From assembly GCA_913063045.1 (NCBI GenBank), contig CAJXYM010000001.1:1-64000 (forward strand): a DNA stretch of 64,000 nt. The letters run 5' to 3'. The position numbers and the translations under genes are program-made. Within the stretch, counting starts at the first letter, position 1, and the number at the start of each line of letters is the position of its first letter. This stretch comes from an uncultured Flavobacteriales bacterium. GTDB taxonomy: Bacteria > Bacteroidota > Bacteroidia > Flavobacteriales > BACL11. The notes under the pieces are model-generated. The model saw only the letters and a program-made list of their open reading frames with translations, searched no databases and was not told the DNA's origin. This document shows, piece by piece, positions 9,169 through 18,660 of the stretch.

Positions 9169-10581
9169 TTGGAGATATTTCGCTCATTTAAAAGCCTTTC
9201 TAATGCTTTAAAAAAATCTGAAGTTTCTTGTGTTGATGTTACTAGTTCTTATTTGCAAAGAATAAAGTCATCAACTGACCTGAATATATTTATTGAGACT
9301 TTTGATGAAGAAGCTCTAATTAGAGCAGCTCAGATTGATAAAAAAATTTCCAAAGGTTCTCAAGGAAAGCTAGCGGGTATGGTTATTGCGCTAAAAGATA
9401 ATATTTGTTATAAGGATCATAGGGTTACAGCTTCATCTAATATCTTAGAAGGATATATATCTGTTTATAATGCTACTGTAGTTGATAAATTATTGAAACA
9501 AGACGCTATAATAATCGGCCGTGTTAATTGTGATGAATTTGCGATGGGTAGTGGTAATGAAAATACTAGATATGGACCCGTTAAAAATCCACAAAATAAT
9601 AAAAAAGTAGCAGGAGGGTCTTCTGGAGGATCAGCTGCAGCTGTTGCAGCAGGTTTGTGTTTGTCTGCTCTTGGAAGTGATACCGGAGGGTCAATTAGAC
9701 AGCCTGCAGCATTTTGTGGTGTCGTTGGGTTAAAACCAACCTATTCAAGAGTCTCTAGATTTGGTCTTATAGCTTACGCATCATCTTTTGATCAAATAGG
9801 ACCAATTACTAATAATATAGATGATGCAGACCTTTTGCTGGAGGTTATTTCTGGTAATGATCAATATGACAGTACAAGTTCATCTCAACCAATACACTCT
9901 ACAGTACCTTTAAATAATAATAAGGTTAAAAATATAGCATACATTAAAGAATATATTGATAATCCAGATTTAGACCCTGAGATTAAATCATACGTTTTAA
10001 AAAAGATTAAATATTTAAAAAGTCTAGGGCATATTGTGAAACCAGTATCTTTCCCTTATTTAAATTATTTAGTTCCTACATATTATGTTATTTCTACAGC
10101 AGAAGCCTCTTCAAATTTATCAAGATTTGACGGTATTAGATTTGGATACCGTTCTGAAGAAACCTCTGACTTGGAATCTTCATATATTAAAAGTAGGTCT
10201 GATGGATTTGGACCAGAAGTTAAAAGAAGGATTATGCTTGGCACTTTTGTTTTAAGTGCTGGATATCATGATGCTTATTTTACCAAAGCACAAAAGATAA
10301 GAAGATTATTGAAAAATAAAACGAACGATATCTTTTCTTCATTTGACTTTATTTTATCACCCACTACACCACATACTGCTTTTGATATTGGCAAGAAATA
10401 CACAGATCCAACAAAAATGTATTTAGAAGATATTTTCACAGTACATGCTAATTTAACAGGAAATCCTGCAATTTCTATTCCAGTTGAACAACATTCTTCA
10501 AAAATGCCATTTGGCATTCAGCTAATGTCAGATAATTTTAAGGAACATGAATTGTTAATGTTTTCAAAGGTTTTAGCTTAA
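9169..10581 (+). CDS. gatA: Glutamyl-tRNA(Gln)/aspartyl-tRNA(Asn) amidotransferase subunit A
   Basis: Amidase-signature subunit of GatCAB: it releases ammonia from glutamine and supplies it to GatB for conversion of misacylated Glu-tRNA(Gln) (or Asp-tRNA(Asn)). The amidase triad is placed as expected: K76 (ALKDN), cis-Ser S151 (GGSSGGS) and nucleophile S175 (SDTGGSIRQPA). The 470-residue length is normal. The start is TTG at 9169, 8 bp after tatA; it gives a natural family N-terminus and no nearby ATG does so. Because asnS is also encoded here (about 21 kb), the amidotransferase is probably needed mainly for Gln-tRNA(Gln); this is inference. The DUF3108 gene begins 7 bp after its stop. Confidence 0.95.
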   Translation: MEIFRSFKSLSNALKKSEVSCVDVTSSYLQRIKSSTDLNIFIETFDEEALIRAAQIDKKISKGSQGKLAGMVIALKDNICYKDHRVTASSNILEGYISVYNATVVDKLLKQDAIIIGRVNCDEFAMGSGNENTRYGPVKNPQNNKKVAGGSSGGSAAAVAAGLCLSALGSDTGGSIRQPAAFCGVVGLKPTYSRVSRFGLIAYASSFDQIGPITNNIDDADLLLEVISGNDQYDSTSSSQPIHSTVPLNNNKVKNIAYIKEYIDNPDLDPEIKSYVLKKIKYLKSLGHIVKPVSFPYLNYLVPTYYVISTAEASSNLSRFDGIRFGYRSEETSDLESSYIKSRSDGFGPEVKRRIMLGTFVLSAGYHDAYFTKAQKIRRLLKNKTNDIFSSFDFILSPTTPHTAFDIGKKYTDPTKMYLEDIFTVHANLTGNPAISIPVEQHSSKMPFGIQLMSDNFKEHELLMFSKVLA

Positions 10582-10588
10582 TTTAATA

Positions 10589-11344
10589 ATGAGGTTTCTT
10601 TTTATTATAGTTCTTATATTCATCACTAATAACCTTTACAGCCAACAGAATAGCAATCCATTTATAAGTGGTGAAAAATATTCTTTTGATATATATTTTG
10701 GTTTTATAAAAGCTGGCTCAGCCTCATTAGAAGTTTTTTCTGACACAATCAATAATTCTAGTAAAAACTTACTTATGATTGGGAAGGGTAAAACTGCCCC
10801 GTTTTTTGATTATTTTTTTAAGGTGAGAGATGAGTATAGAACTATTTTTGACTGTAGTGAGCTTGTTCCAATAGTTTTTGACAGAAACATTTCTGAAGGA
10901 AGATTTAAGCTAACGCAAAGATACTTATTTGATCACGCATTAAAAAAAGTAACTACTAATGATACGGTATTTAGATTCACTAATAGTCCTCAGGATATGC
11001 TTTCTGCTCTTTTTTTCGCTAGAACAATTAACAGAAACGTTATAGGGCTTGATACAATTATTGTTATTCCTATTTTTATGGATAATGAAATGTTTAATTT
11101 AGAAATTAAATACTTAAAAACTGAGATATTAAGAACACCATTTGGAGGCATTGAATGTTTAGTTTTTCAACCATCTCTACAAAAGGGAAGAGTTTTTGAG
11201 GATGGAGAAAGTATGAAAATATGGATTAGTAATGATGCAAATAAATCTCTTATTAGAGTTGAAACTAAAATTTGGGCAGGAACTATTAAGGCTGTCTTAA
11301 AATCTCACGAAGGATTACAATATCCATTGTCAATAAATGATTAA
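10589..11344 (+). CDS. Exported DUF3108 family protein
   Basis: A 251-residue protein with a signal peptide (RFLFIIVLIFITNNLYSQ) and a beta-rich body. It shows the DUF3108 hallmarks: GEKYSFDIYFGFIKAGSASLEV near the N-terminus, a FKVRDEYRTIFD segment around residue 80, LSALFFART around 140, and a MKIWISNDANKSLIRVETKIW-like block near the end. Predicted periplasmic or outer-membrane associated; no enzymatic motif is seen and the function is unknown. It follows gatA by 7 bp and precedes an M23 peptidase gene, an association with envelope genes that recurs in this phylum. Confidence 0.82.
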   Translation: MRFLFIIVLIFITNNLYSQQNSNPFISGEKYSFDIYFGFIKAGSASLEVFSDTINNSSKNLLMIGKGKTAPFFDYFFKVRDEYRTIFDCSELVPIVFDRNISEGRFKLTQRYLFDHALKKVTTNDTVFRFTNSPQDMLSALFFARTINRNVIGLDTIIVIPIFMDNEMFNLEIKYLKTEILRTPFGGIECLVFQPSLQKGRVFEDGESMKIWISNDANKSLIRVETKIWAGTIKAVLKSHEGLQYPLSIND

Positions 11345-11386
11345 TTTTTATTAATAAATAATAATTAAAAAATTTATCTTGCGCTT

Positions 11387-12610
11387 ATGAAAAAAGTTTT
11401 TAGCATTTTTTTAATTATAGCAGTATTTATTTATGTTTCATCTTACTTTGAAAGTAGTTCAGATTTAGAATTTATTGAAGAAAAGGTAGCTGATGAACCT
11501 AGTTTTGAATATGGAATTTGTATAGATTCTTTTTTAGTAGTTAGGGGCTCTATTAAGCCCAATCAAACACTCGGAGAAGTATTCTATCTACACCATATTG
11601 ACCATCCAATAATAAATAAAATTGTCTCTAAATCTAAAGGTATTTTTGACTTTAGACGTGCTGCTCCAGACAATAAGTATACTGTTTTATGTTCTAGTGA
11701 TTCTAGTGAAATAGCTCAGTATTTAATTTATGAAGAAAGTATTTCTTCTTTTGTTGTCTTTGATTTAAGAGATGATATTGATGTGTATCGTGGCAATAAA
11801 AAAATTGATATTATTAAAAGAGTCAGCGCAGGAACAATAAATTCTTCCCTATGGCTCACGATGGATGAGCTTGGTTTAAGCACTAGATTAGTGAGTGAAA
11901 TTTCAACTATTTATGCATGGACTATTGATTTTTTTAAAGTGCAAAAGGGAGATTCTTTTAGGATTTATTATGAAGATAGGTATGTAGAGGGAGAATATAT
12001 TGGTATTGGTAAAATCTTGGCTGCTGAATTTACACATAAGAATAATAATTTTTATGCATTTCACTTTAAAAAAAACACAAACTATGGTGACTACTATGAT
12101 GAGAATGGAAAAACACTAAGAAAAGCTTTTTTAATGGCTCCTGTAGATTATAAAAGAATTTCATCAAGATATAGTCGAAAAAGAAAACACCCTGTTACTG
12201 GTCAGTGGAAAGGACATTTTGGTACTGATTATGCGGCATCTACAGGCACACCTATTTGGTCAACTGCGAACGGAACAGTTACAATTGCTAGCTACACCAA
12301 GAATAATGGAAATTATGTCAAAATCAAGCATAATAATAAGTATACGACTCAGTATTTACATATGTCCAAAATTAAATCTGGAATAAAAAAAGGGAAGTAT
12401 GTTAAGCAGGGGGATATTATTGGTTTTGTTGGAAGCACAGGACTGGCTACCGGTCCTCATGTATGTTATAGATTCTGGAAAGACGGAAGACAAGTAGATC
12501 CATACAAGCAAAAATTACCACCAGGAGACCCTATTAGTAAAGAAAATAGAAATGATTTTATGTTTATTAAAGACAGTTTATTTAATATTTTAATGAAAGA
12601 CCTAGATTAA
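11387..12610 (+). CDS. M23 family peptidoglycan metallopeptidase
   Basis: A 407-residue membrane-anchored or secreted protein with an N-terminal hydrophobic segment (residues 4-20), a long beta-rich region and a LytM/M23 domain (about 260-380). Zinc ligands H277 and D281 (GHFGTDYAA) and the central H325 (QYLHM) are intact. The last motif, usually HxH, is H358-V-C360 (TGPHVCYRFW), so the usual base/ligand histidine is replaced by cysteine. I recall this variant from flavobacterial homologues. It likely cleaves peptide cross-links of peptidoglycan, but activity should not be assumed. The N-terminal region resembles OapA/LysM-like substrate-binding modules of MepM-type enzymes (FYLHHIDHPIINKI). 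TATCTTG at 11375-11381 is a weak -7-like sequence. Confidence 0.86.
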   Translation: MKKVFSIFLIIAVFIYVSSYFESSSDLEFIEEKVADEPSFEYGICIDSFLVVRGSIKPNQTLGEVFYLHHIDHPIINKIVSKSKGIFDFRRAAPDNKYTVLCSSDSSEIAQYLIYEESISSFVVFDLRDDIDVYRGNKKIDIIKRVSAGTINSSLWLTMDELGLSTRLVSEISTIYAWTIDFFKVQKGDSFRIYYEDRYVEGEYIGIGKILAAEFTHKNNNFYAFHFKKNTNYGDYYDENGKTLRKAFLMAPVDYKRISSRYSRKRKHPVTGQWKGHFGTDYAASTGTPIWSTANGTVTIASYTKNNGNYVKIKHNNKYTTQYLHMSKIKSGIKKGKYVKQGDIIGFVGSTGLATGPHVCYRFWKDGRQVDPYKQKLPPGDPISKENRNDFMFIKDSLFNILMKDLD

Positions 12611-12617
12611 TTATTAT

Positions 12618-15600
12618 ATGCTAAAAAAAAATAGCATAATCCTCATTTACATAATCTTCTCTTTATTTTTATTTCCAAATATTTGTTATTCTCAGTATCA
12701 TTTTATTCAAAATAAGGGCCAGCTTCCAAACAAAGTATTAGCAAAAAATGATTTTAATGGAGGTTCTTTATTTATTGAAAAAGGGAGATTTGTTTTTGCT
12801 TTTTTTAATCAAAATCAACTTAATGATATTCATTCAAATAGAAAGCCTCATAATTTTATTCAAGCGCATTCTTATTCCTTAGACTTTCTTAATTCTAATA
12901 TAAATAGTGTAATAAAATTTTCTGGAAAATCTGATTATTTTGAAAACTTTTATTCTGGTAATGTTTTCGTCGACAGTGCTTATTTATTCTCTAATGTTTT
13001 GCAAAAAAATATCTATGAAGGTATTGATCTTTTATTGTATAAAAAAAGTGCTTTAAAATATGATTTAATTTTAAAACCCTTTGCTAATTACAAAAAGATA
13101 AAAATAAAATATAAAGGTCAAGATAATATTTCTCTTATTAACAATAACCTCGTTATTACTAATTCATTTAACACTGCAACTGAGCTTGCTCCATATGCAT
13201 ATCAATTAATTGGTGGAGACACTTTAAAGATAGAATGTTTGTTTAATTTACACAAGAATGTAGTTACATATTCCTTTCCTCAAGGGTATAATAAGTCTTA
13301 TCAATTAATTATTGATCCAGAGTTGATTTTTTCAACATATTCAGGGTCAACATCAAATAATTTTGGATTTTCAGCTACTTATGATAATGATGGTTTTTTA
13401 TACTCAGGCGGTATTGCATTTGGTTTAGGCTATCCAACAACATTAGGTTCTTATCAAGTTAATTATGCAGGAGGAGGAGTAGATATATCAATAACAAAAT
13501 ATGATACTACAGGAACATTACGTATTTACTCTACATATCTTGGAGGAAACTCAAGTGAGTTTCCTCATAGTATGATTGTCGGAAAAAATGATGAATTATT
13601 CATTTTAGGCACAACTGGTTCATCAGATTTTCCAGTATCTACCAACGCATTTGATACTGTTTTTTCTGGAGGGCCCCTTTACGCTCCTGCTGGAATAGCA
13701 TCTAGTTTTCCAAATGGGTCTGACATCTTCGTTAGTAAGCTCAGCGCAAACGGAGGGAATCTTCTTTCATCTACATATTTAGGCGGAACTGAAAACGATG
13801 GCCTTAATATTTCAACGGAATTAAAATATAATTATGCTGATGATTTTAGAGGAGAAATAGATATAGATTTAAACGGAAATATATATATAGCAACCTCAAC
13901 TTACTCTGCAGATTTTCCTGTAACTAACAATGTTTTTCAACCCTATCATAGTGGCGAACAAGAGGGATGTATTATTAAAATGGATAATCAGCTTAACACA
14001 ATAATTTGGAGCTCCTTTTTAGGTGGTGTAAAAGATGATGGTATTTACTCTTTAGCGCTGGATAAGAATGATAATATTTATGTTACAGGAGGTACTTTCT
14101 CAAAAGATTTTTTCCCAAATTTAAATTCATATAAACCATTTTTATCTGACACAACATTTGCGGAAGCCTTTATTGTTAGCATCTCTTCTGATGGTAAAAG
14201 TATTATTAATGCCACTTATTATGGCTCTACTTTTTATGATCAATCGTATTTTATAGAGATATCTGAAGATAATCTTATTTATATTACTGGACAAACAAAA
14301 TCTATTGGCGACTCATTAATTTATAATGCAAATTATTTTAAGTACTCCGGTGGTCAGTTTATAGCTGTTTTCGATACTAGCTTAAGTTCATTAGTTAGAT
14401 CTACAGTTATAGGCTCAGGAAAAGGAACTCCTGATATATCACCAAGTGCATTTTTAGTTGATAAATGTGGTAATATTTACATCTCAGGATGGGGAGCAAA
14501 TTTAGGAGGCTCACTTTCAACTTTAAATTTAGATGTTACTAATAATGCTTTTCAAGATCAAACTGATGGTAATGATTTTTATTTAATGGTGATTAATAAT
14601 AACTTGGATAGTTTAATTTATGCAACATATTTTGGAGGTAGCCAGAGTAGTGAGCATGTCGATGGCGGTACAAGTAGATTTGACAAATCAGGTGTGATTT
14701 ATCAATCTGTTTGTGCAGGATGTAATAATAACGATGACTTTCCTATTTTTCCTAATCCCGGCGCTGTATCTGTTAATAATCCAAGTAGTTTTTGTAATAA
14801 TGGAGTTTTTAAATTTAATTTTCAAGAACCTGTTTTAATTGCTGATTTTCAAACACCTCTTGTAAGCTGTGGGACTACAATAAGTTTAATCAATTCATCT
14901 AATTATTTAAACCAATCTACTTTTTCTTGGTACTTTGGTGATGGAGTTACATCAAATGATATTAGCCCTACTCATACTTACTCATCTCCTGGGCAGTATA
15001 CTATTACTTTAGTTGCAAATTCTACTTACTCTTGCAATAGTTATGATACAGTTTCATATGATATTCTAATTTTATCGGATTCATCATTTATTCTCCCTTC
15101 TTTAGAAAAATGTGAATACTCTAATCTTCAGATTGGAATATTGCCCTTTAACGATCCAGGTCTTTCGTATTTATGGACCCCTTCTGGGTTTTTAAATGAC
15201 TCGACCATCTCAAACCCTATCACGAACACTAATGATAGTACTAATTATAGTTTAATTATTTCTTACGGATCATGTACTGACACTATAAATCAAGTTGTTA
15301 ATATTTCTAAAATTAATTTTGAGCTTTTTCAAGACACCTCTTATTGTCAAGACTCTATTACTTTGTTGAAATCTATCGATTCTAATTTGATGTTAACATA
15401 TTGGTCTAGTAATTACTTATTTGAAGACACGCTTTCTTTATCTCCTTTTTTTTATGTTTTTTCACCAGGAACATTTTATTTTAAGGCTTATAATAATGGA
15501 TGTGTAAAAAAAGACAGTATTATTGTTCTTGCTGATGAAATCAATATAAGTCTATTCTCTGATAGTGCCTCTTGTTTAAATGACACGATTAATATTAGTT

Positions 15601-16292
15601 GTACAAACCTAACAGTTAGTCCTATTTTACAATATTCTTGGACCTCCAATACCCTTATTGATTTTTCAAATGATTCCTCCTCAATATCAGTAATCGCTGA
15701 AGATTCAGCATGGCACTTTGTTGAGGTTATTAATACAAAAGGTTGCATTCTTAAAGACTCAATTAACACATTTTCTGCTCCAACTCCATTTATAGATTCT
15801 CTATGGTTGTCTAGCTATTTTATTTTTACAGGCGAGACTAGCACTTTAAATATTTTGACAAATGATTCATTTATTTGGTTTAACGGAAGTAGTAGTACAA
15901 ATCAGATAATATCACCAGATTATTCTGATTGGTTCACTGTTACAGTATTTAATCAAAGCTGTATTATATTTGATTCAATTTTCCTTCAGGTTAATGATGT
16001 ATTATGTAATAATGATAGTTTAATAGTTCCCTCAGCTTTTACTCCAAATGGAGATGGTTTTAATGACTTTTATTATGTTTTAAATAATGGCGTTGATCTT
16101 TTAAGTTTTGATCTAGAGATTTTTAACAGATTAGGTCAAAAAGTTTTTCAAACTAATAATATTACTGATAAATGGAACGGCTCTTATAAAGGAAAGCCCC
16201 TTCTGCCCCAGGTTCTAGATTATTTTCTTAAAATAAAGTGTTTTGATAATAATGAATTGTTCAAGAAAGGTAATATAACATTATTAAAATGA
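12618..16292 (+). CDS. T9SS type B cargo: SBBP-repeat/PKD surface protein
   Basis: A 1224-residue secreted protein. It has a signal peptide (IILIYIIFSLFLFPNICYS), then a DUF7948-like N-terminal domain (FIQNKGQLPNKVLAKNDF). Beta-propeller-like SBBP repeats follow at about 230-740, recognisable as recurrent S-T-Y-L-G-G and D-x-x-G-N-I-Y-I-x-G units. A PKD domain (about 755-820, WYFGDGVTSNDISPTHTYSSPG) and Ig-like segments come next. The last about 90 residues are a type B gliding-motility C-terminal domain beginning IVPSAFTPNGDGFNDF at about 1136, with FNRLGQKVF and KWNGSYKG. It should cross the outer membrane by T9SS and stay at the surface as an adhesin-like protein. It overlaps the PorP/SprF gene (ATGA). 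A 9-A tract lies in codons 2-5. Confidence 0.9.
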   Translation: MLKKNSIILIYIIFSLFLFPNICYSQYHFIQNKGQLPNKVLAKNDFNGGSLFIEKGRFVFAFFNQNQLNDIHSNRKPHNFIQAHSYSLDFLNSNINSVIKFSGKSDYFENFYSGNVFVDSAYLFSNVLQKNIYEGIDLLLYKKSALKYDLILKPFANYKKIKIKYKGQDNISLINNNLVITNSFNTATELAPYAYQLIGGDTLKIECLFNLHKNVVTYSFPQGYNKSYQLIIDPELIFSTYSGSTSNNFGFSATYDNDGFLYSGGIAFGLGYPTTLGSYQVNYAGGGVDISITKYDTTGTLRIYSTYLGGNSSEFPHSMIVGKNDELFILGTTGSSDFPVSTNAFDTVFSGGPLYAPAGIASSFPNGSDIFVSKLSANGGNLLSSTYLGGTENDGLNISTELKYNYADDFRGEIDIDLNGNIYIATSTYSADFPVTNNVFQPYHSGEQEGCIIKMDNQLNTIIWSSFLGGVKDDGIYSLALDKNDNIYVTGGTFSKDFFPNLNSYKPFLSDTTFAEAFIVSISSDGKSIINATYYGSTFYDQSYFIEISEDNLIYITGQTKSIGDSLIYNANYFKYSGGQFIAVFDTSLSSLVRSTVIGSGKGTPDISPSAFLVDKCGNIYISGWGANLGGSLSTLNLDVTNNAFQDQTDGNDFYLMVINNNLDSLIYATYFGGSQSSEHVDGGTSRFDKSGVIYQSVCAGCNNNDDFPIFPNPGAVSVNNPSSFCNNGVFKFNFQEPVLIADFQTPLVSCGTTISLINSSNYLNQSTFSWYFGDGVTSNDISPTHTYSSPGQYTITLVANSTYSCNSYDTVSYDILILSDSSFILPSLEKCEYSNLQIGILPFNDPGLSYLWTPSGFLNDSTISNPITNTNDSTNYSLIISYGSCTDTINQVVNISKINFELFQDTSYCQDSITLLKSIDSNLMLTYWSSNYLFEDTLSLSPFFYVFSPGTFYFKAYNNGCVKKDSIIVLADEINISLFSDSASCLNDTINISCTNLTVSPILQYSWTSNTLIDFSNDSSSISVIAEDSAWHFVEVINTKGCILKDSINTFSAPTPFIDSLWLSSYFIFTGETSTLNILTNDSFIWFNGSSSTNQIISPDYSDWFTVTVFNQSCIIFDSIFLQVNDVLCNNDSLIVPSAFTPNGDGFNDFYYVLNNGVDLLSFDLEIFNRLGQKVFQTNNITDKWNGSYKGKPLLPQVLDYFLKIKCFDNNELFKKGNITLLK

Positions 16293-17245
16293 AGTATTTA
16301 ATATATATATATATCATTATTTCTCCATTAGCTCTTTGTTGTCAAGACGTTCATTTTTCTCAGTTTTATATTTCTAAGTCTTTTTTAAATCCAGCCTTAC
16401 TTGGAAAGCAACCTGAAAAGATTCAATTAAAATTACACACAAGATCTCAGTGGAGCTCTGTATCCGTTCCCTTTAAAACTAATTATATTTCTGTGGATAT
16501 TAAAGATGTAATATTTGAAAATAATTTTGGACTTAATATACTTCAAGATGTTTCTGGCGATTCTTATTTTAAAACTTTTGGAGTTGGTTTTACACTTTCT
16601 AGGCAACTATTATCTTCAGATAAACATAAACTTTCTGTTGGTTCCACCTTTAGTTTCTTACAAAAAAGTTTTGATCCTACATCATTAGTTTTCCTTGATC
16701 AAGAGTATTTTACTGATACAGAGTTACGTTATTTTGATTTGTTTTTAGGCTTAGATTACGATATTCAATTAAGTGATAATTCTAATATATCTGTCGGGTT
16801 CTCTTTAGATCACGTTAATAAAGCCGATTTTTCATTTGTAAATCAAACTAAATCAGGCCTAGAGCCCAAGCAAATATACTATCTGCTTTTTTCTTATCAA
16901 GAATCAAATAATTTAGAAATTATTCCCTCACTTTCTTTCTCTAAAATGAGTAAAGTTTCAGAATTAATTTTTGGACTGCAAACAAATTATAAAGCAAGCT
17001 GGCTTGAAAATAAGACTTGTATTGTCAGTTCAGGTTTTTTTATTAGAAATAATGATGCGGCAATATTTTTATTTGGTTTAGAAATAAATCAAGCAGCAAT
17101 TAATTTTTCTTATGACGTTAACACCTCCTCCTTAGCTGCCGCGTCTAATAATTTCGGAGCTTATGAGCTATCATTGGTATACAACATTAAGAATAAATCA
17201 AGAAACACTAACAATACATCAAAAAGATGCCCAAGTTATTTATAA
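16289..17245 (+). CDS. PorP/SprF family type IX secretion membrane protein
   Basis: A 318-residue outer-membrane beta-barrel protein with a short signal peptide (YLIYIYIIISPLALCCQ). The family opening is unmistakable: QDVHFSQFYISKSFLNPALLG followed by a TRSQWSSV segment and alternating strand pattern to the end. SprF-like proteins are dedicated partners of T9SS cargo with type B sorting domains (SprF for SprB). Its start overlaps the stop codon of the type B cargo gene (ATGA at 16289-16292), so the pair is translationally coupled. It probably handles secretion or surface attachment of that specific cargo; the pairing is inference from context. Downstream it overlaps the PD40/OmpA-like gene by 19 bp. 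Confidence 0.92.
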   Translation: MKYLIYIYIIISPLALCCQDVHFSQFYISKSFLNPALLGKQPEKIQLKLHTRSQWSSVSVPFKTNYISVDIKDVIFENNFGLNILQDVSGDSYFKTFGVGFTLSRQLLSSDKHKLSVGSTFSFLQKSFDPTSLVFLDQEYFTDTELRYFDLFLGLDYDIQLSDNSNISVGFSLDHVNKADFSFVNQTKSGLEPKQIYYLLFSYQESNNLEIIPSLSFSKMSKVSELIFGLQTNYKASWLENKTCIVSSGFFIRNNDAAIFLFGLEINQAAINFSYDVNTSSLAAASNNFGAYELSLVYNIKNKSRNTNNTSKRCPSYL

Positions 17246-18660
17246 CAATTTTATTTTTTTTGTATTTCCAAAATATACATTCTCAAATAGAAGTTTTGAA
17301 TTTACCCGGAAATATAAATAATGAAAACTCTCAAATTAATTTTTTTCAATTAGACTCTACTACTGCTTATTTTACTTCTATTACAAATAAAGAATATAGT
17401 TCTAATATTTTTCGCGCAAAATTTAATGATAACACCTGGCAGGTACTAAATAAATCTAAATTCAACACTAATAATTATTCGTCAGGTAATATATTTATTG
17501 ATAAAAAAACCAAAAATATTTTTTATAATAAATGTTCCTTAGACATGTCCAGTTGTAATATATATTTTATTAATAATTCTATAGAATACTCCCTTTCTGA
17601 GCTTAATTCTGAAGGATTTGCTAACTCTAATAATACACAGCCGTGTATTGCTTATTTTAAAAACTTCAAAGTCCTTTTTTTTGTTTCTGACAGGACAGGA
17701 GGTTATGGCCTCTTAGATATATGGTTTAGTATAATTGATGAAAAAGGAAATTTTGGTTCTCCAATAAATGCTGGTCCAATTATTAACAATGAATTTAATC
17801 AAATAACACCATATTATAGTCGAATTGATCAAAGACTGTATTTTAGTTCTGATCAAGAGAATAATAATATGGGAGGGTTTGATATTTATTTTTCTGAAGG
17901 TTCTTTAAATATTTGGCTCAATCCTGTAAGTTTTACGGAAATAAATACAGAGTTTGATGAAATGTATTTTACAATATTTAGGGATAACGCTTACTTTTCT
18001 TCAAATCAACAGCAACATTCATTAGATACCTGTAATAATTGTTGTAACAATATTTTTCACTTCAATCTTATAAAAGAATCTAAAAAGGATGTAATGAACA
18101 ATTCATTATCAACAAATTATCTTCCTTTAGACTTATTTTTTGATAATAATTCTCCTAATCCCGAAATATATATTGATAGCCTTAATTTTAATATTTCGTA
18201 TAAAGACCTTTACGTAGATTTTTTTAAAGAATATGATAATTATATTTTACAAAGTAAAGGAGATTCTCTAGTATTTGATTTTTTTGAATCTTCTCTTAAG
18301 TCTGGATATAATGATCTCAATAAAATTCTTGAACTCTCTCTTGCAGATTTATCTCAAGGTATGTTTGTAGAGTTTACAATAAAAGGATATTCAAGCCCTT
18401 TAGCAAGTACTGATTATAATAAAAAACTTTCATCAATTCGTATTAAATCCTTACTTAATTACATATTTGAATACAAACGAGGTGTATTTGCTTATTACAA
18501 TAATAATTCTAAATTTATTGTTAATCAAGTTTCTCTTGGTGAGTCAGAAAATCTTGATTTTATTAGTGATAATCCCCAAGACTTATATAACTCTGTATTT
18601 AGTATTGGAGCTATGAAATCAAGAAAAGTATCTATTATTAAGGTTGTTAGCTACAGATAG
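17227..18660 (+). CDS. Exported PD40 propeller/OmpA-like protein
   Basis: A 477-residue exported protein: signal peptide (about 1-19), then WD40-like/PD40 propeller units. Examples are LFFVSDRTGGYGLLDIWFS at about 158-176 and LYFSSDQENNNMGGFDIYFS at about 205-224, both of the form YFSSD-x-GG-x-DIY. The C-terminal about 120 residues look OmpA-like (FTIKGYSSPLASTDYNKKLSSIR, RIKSLLNYI), with the peptidoglycan-binding signature weakly conserved. PorE, SprE and related T9SS proteins combine such modules, so it may link the surface cassette to peptidoglycan. It lacks obvious TPRs. It overlaps the PorP/SprF gene by 19 bp. It ends overlapping the convergent PAP2-like gene by 10 bp. Confidence 0.75.
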   Translation: MPKLFITILFFLYFQNIHSQIEVLNLPGNINNENSQINFFQLDSTTAYFTSITNKEYSSNIFRAKFNDNTWQVLNKSKFNTNNYSSGNIFIDKKTKNIFYNKCSLDMSSCNIYFINNSIEYSLSELNSEGFANSNNTQPCIAYFKNFKVLFFVSDRTGGYGLLDIWFSIIDEKGNFGSPINAGPIINNEFNQITPYYSRIDQRLYFSSDQENNNMGGFDIYFSEGSLNIWLNPVSFTEINTEFDEMYFTIFRDNAYFSSNQQQHSLDTCNNCCNNIFHFNLIKESKKDVMNNSLSTNYLPLDLFFDNNSPNPEIYIDSLNFNISYKDLYVDFFKEYDNYILQSKGDSLVFDFFESSLKSGYNDLNKILELSLADLSQGMFVEFTIKGYSSPLASTDYNKKLSSIRIKSLLNYIFEYKRGVFAYYNNNSKFIVNQVSLGESENLDFISDNPQDLYNSVFSIGAMKSRKVSIIKVVSYR

